Shown here: piece by piece, positions 39,404 through 39,418 of the stretch | How the letters are laid out: each line of letters starts with the position of its first letter | Numbering within the stretch: position 1 is the first letter of the stretch | NCBI GenBank assembly: GCA_019418625.1 | Contig: DYBL01000085.1 | Location: 1 to 39,418 of the forward strand | Length of the DNA: 39,418 nt | Source: Clostridiales bacterium | GTDB lineage: Bacteria > Bacillota > Clostridia > Oscillospirales > Oscillospiraceae | Direction of reading: 5' to 3' | Position numbers and translations under genes: made by a program | Notes under the pieces: model-generated | What the model saw: only the letters and a program-made list of their open reading frames with translations | Database searches by the model: none | Told to the model about the DNA's origin: nothing

Positions 39404-39418
39404 CTGTCTCTTATACAC
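39404..39418. other. Residual Nextera transposon-end (adapter) sequence at contig edge
   Basis: The terminal CTGTCTCTTATACAC is identical to the first 15 bases of the Nextera/Tn5 mosaic end as read into from an insert. Read on the minus strand it yields the well-known artefact peptides MYKRQ (one frame) and CIRDS (repeat frame). It is not genomic DNA. Confidence 0.95.

Overview
The window is a GC-rich, densely packed stretch of bacterial chromosome. The organism is most likely a spore-forming Clostridia species of the gut Oscillospiraceae type. Evidence: a SpoIIID gene, an AbrB/SpoVT remnant, sigma-E-like and sigma-G-like promoters, SLH cell-surface proteins, a PerR/rubrerythrin oxygen defence pair, HPr with both phosphorylation sites, strong GGAGG ribosome binding sites, and short-form HisG with HisZ. 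The genus cannot be fixed from the sequence alone. No rRNA, tRNA, CRISPR array or insertion sequence was recognised. The last 15 bases match the Nextera transposon end, so the right edge is a sequencing or assembly boundary.

Layout. 1-1.9 kb: tail of an M24 aminopeptidase and a CBS/DRTGG family II pyrophosphatase. 2.0-4.0 kb (minus): a GntR-ABC ATPase-permease operon with a perfect 18-bp palindrome over its promoter. 4.1-8.3 kb (plus): a tight operon of an LRR_5 protein, a metallopeptidase-like/VWA protein, a MoxR AAA+ ATPase and a Nfu-type Fe-S scaffold. 8.3-11.5 kb (minus): LCP glycopolymer ligase, SLH-transglutaminase protein, an unknown 85-aa gene and spoIIID. 11.6-13.5 kb (plus): nitroreductase, mtnA and a small cysteine protein. 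13.5-16.4 kb (minus): MarR, an ECF sigma factor with its DUF4179 partner, a cupin and an XRE regulator.

16.7-24.9 kb (plus): a complete histidine operon, hisZG(fused)-D-C-B-H-A-F-IE-K. Most junctions overlap or lie within 15 bp, and every pathway step is covered. 25-29.7 kb: HAD phosphatase, a lipoprotein (minus), perR-rubrerythrin under a 21-bp palindrome, ptsH and uvrC. 29.8-34.6 kb (plus): a three-gene operon joining an ICMT/PEMT-like membrane protein, a GH3-type acyl-adenylating enzyme and a membrane GAF/degenerate-GGDEF/HD-GYP protein. 34.7-39.4 kb: an LTA synthase-family gene (minus), a broken spoVT-like gene, and the C-terminal 760 or so residues of a repeat-rich SLH surface protein (minus) running off the edge.

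The most unusual items are the HisZ-HisG fusion, the ICMT-like/GH3/HD-GYP operon, the LRR/VWA/MoxR/Nfu operon, the truncated spoVT with an apparently intact forespore promoter, and the adapter-derived contig end. All functions are inferred from sequence motifs and gene context.
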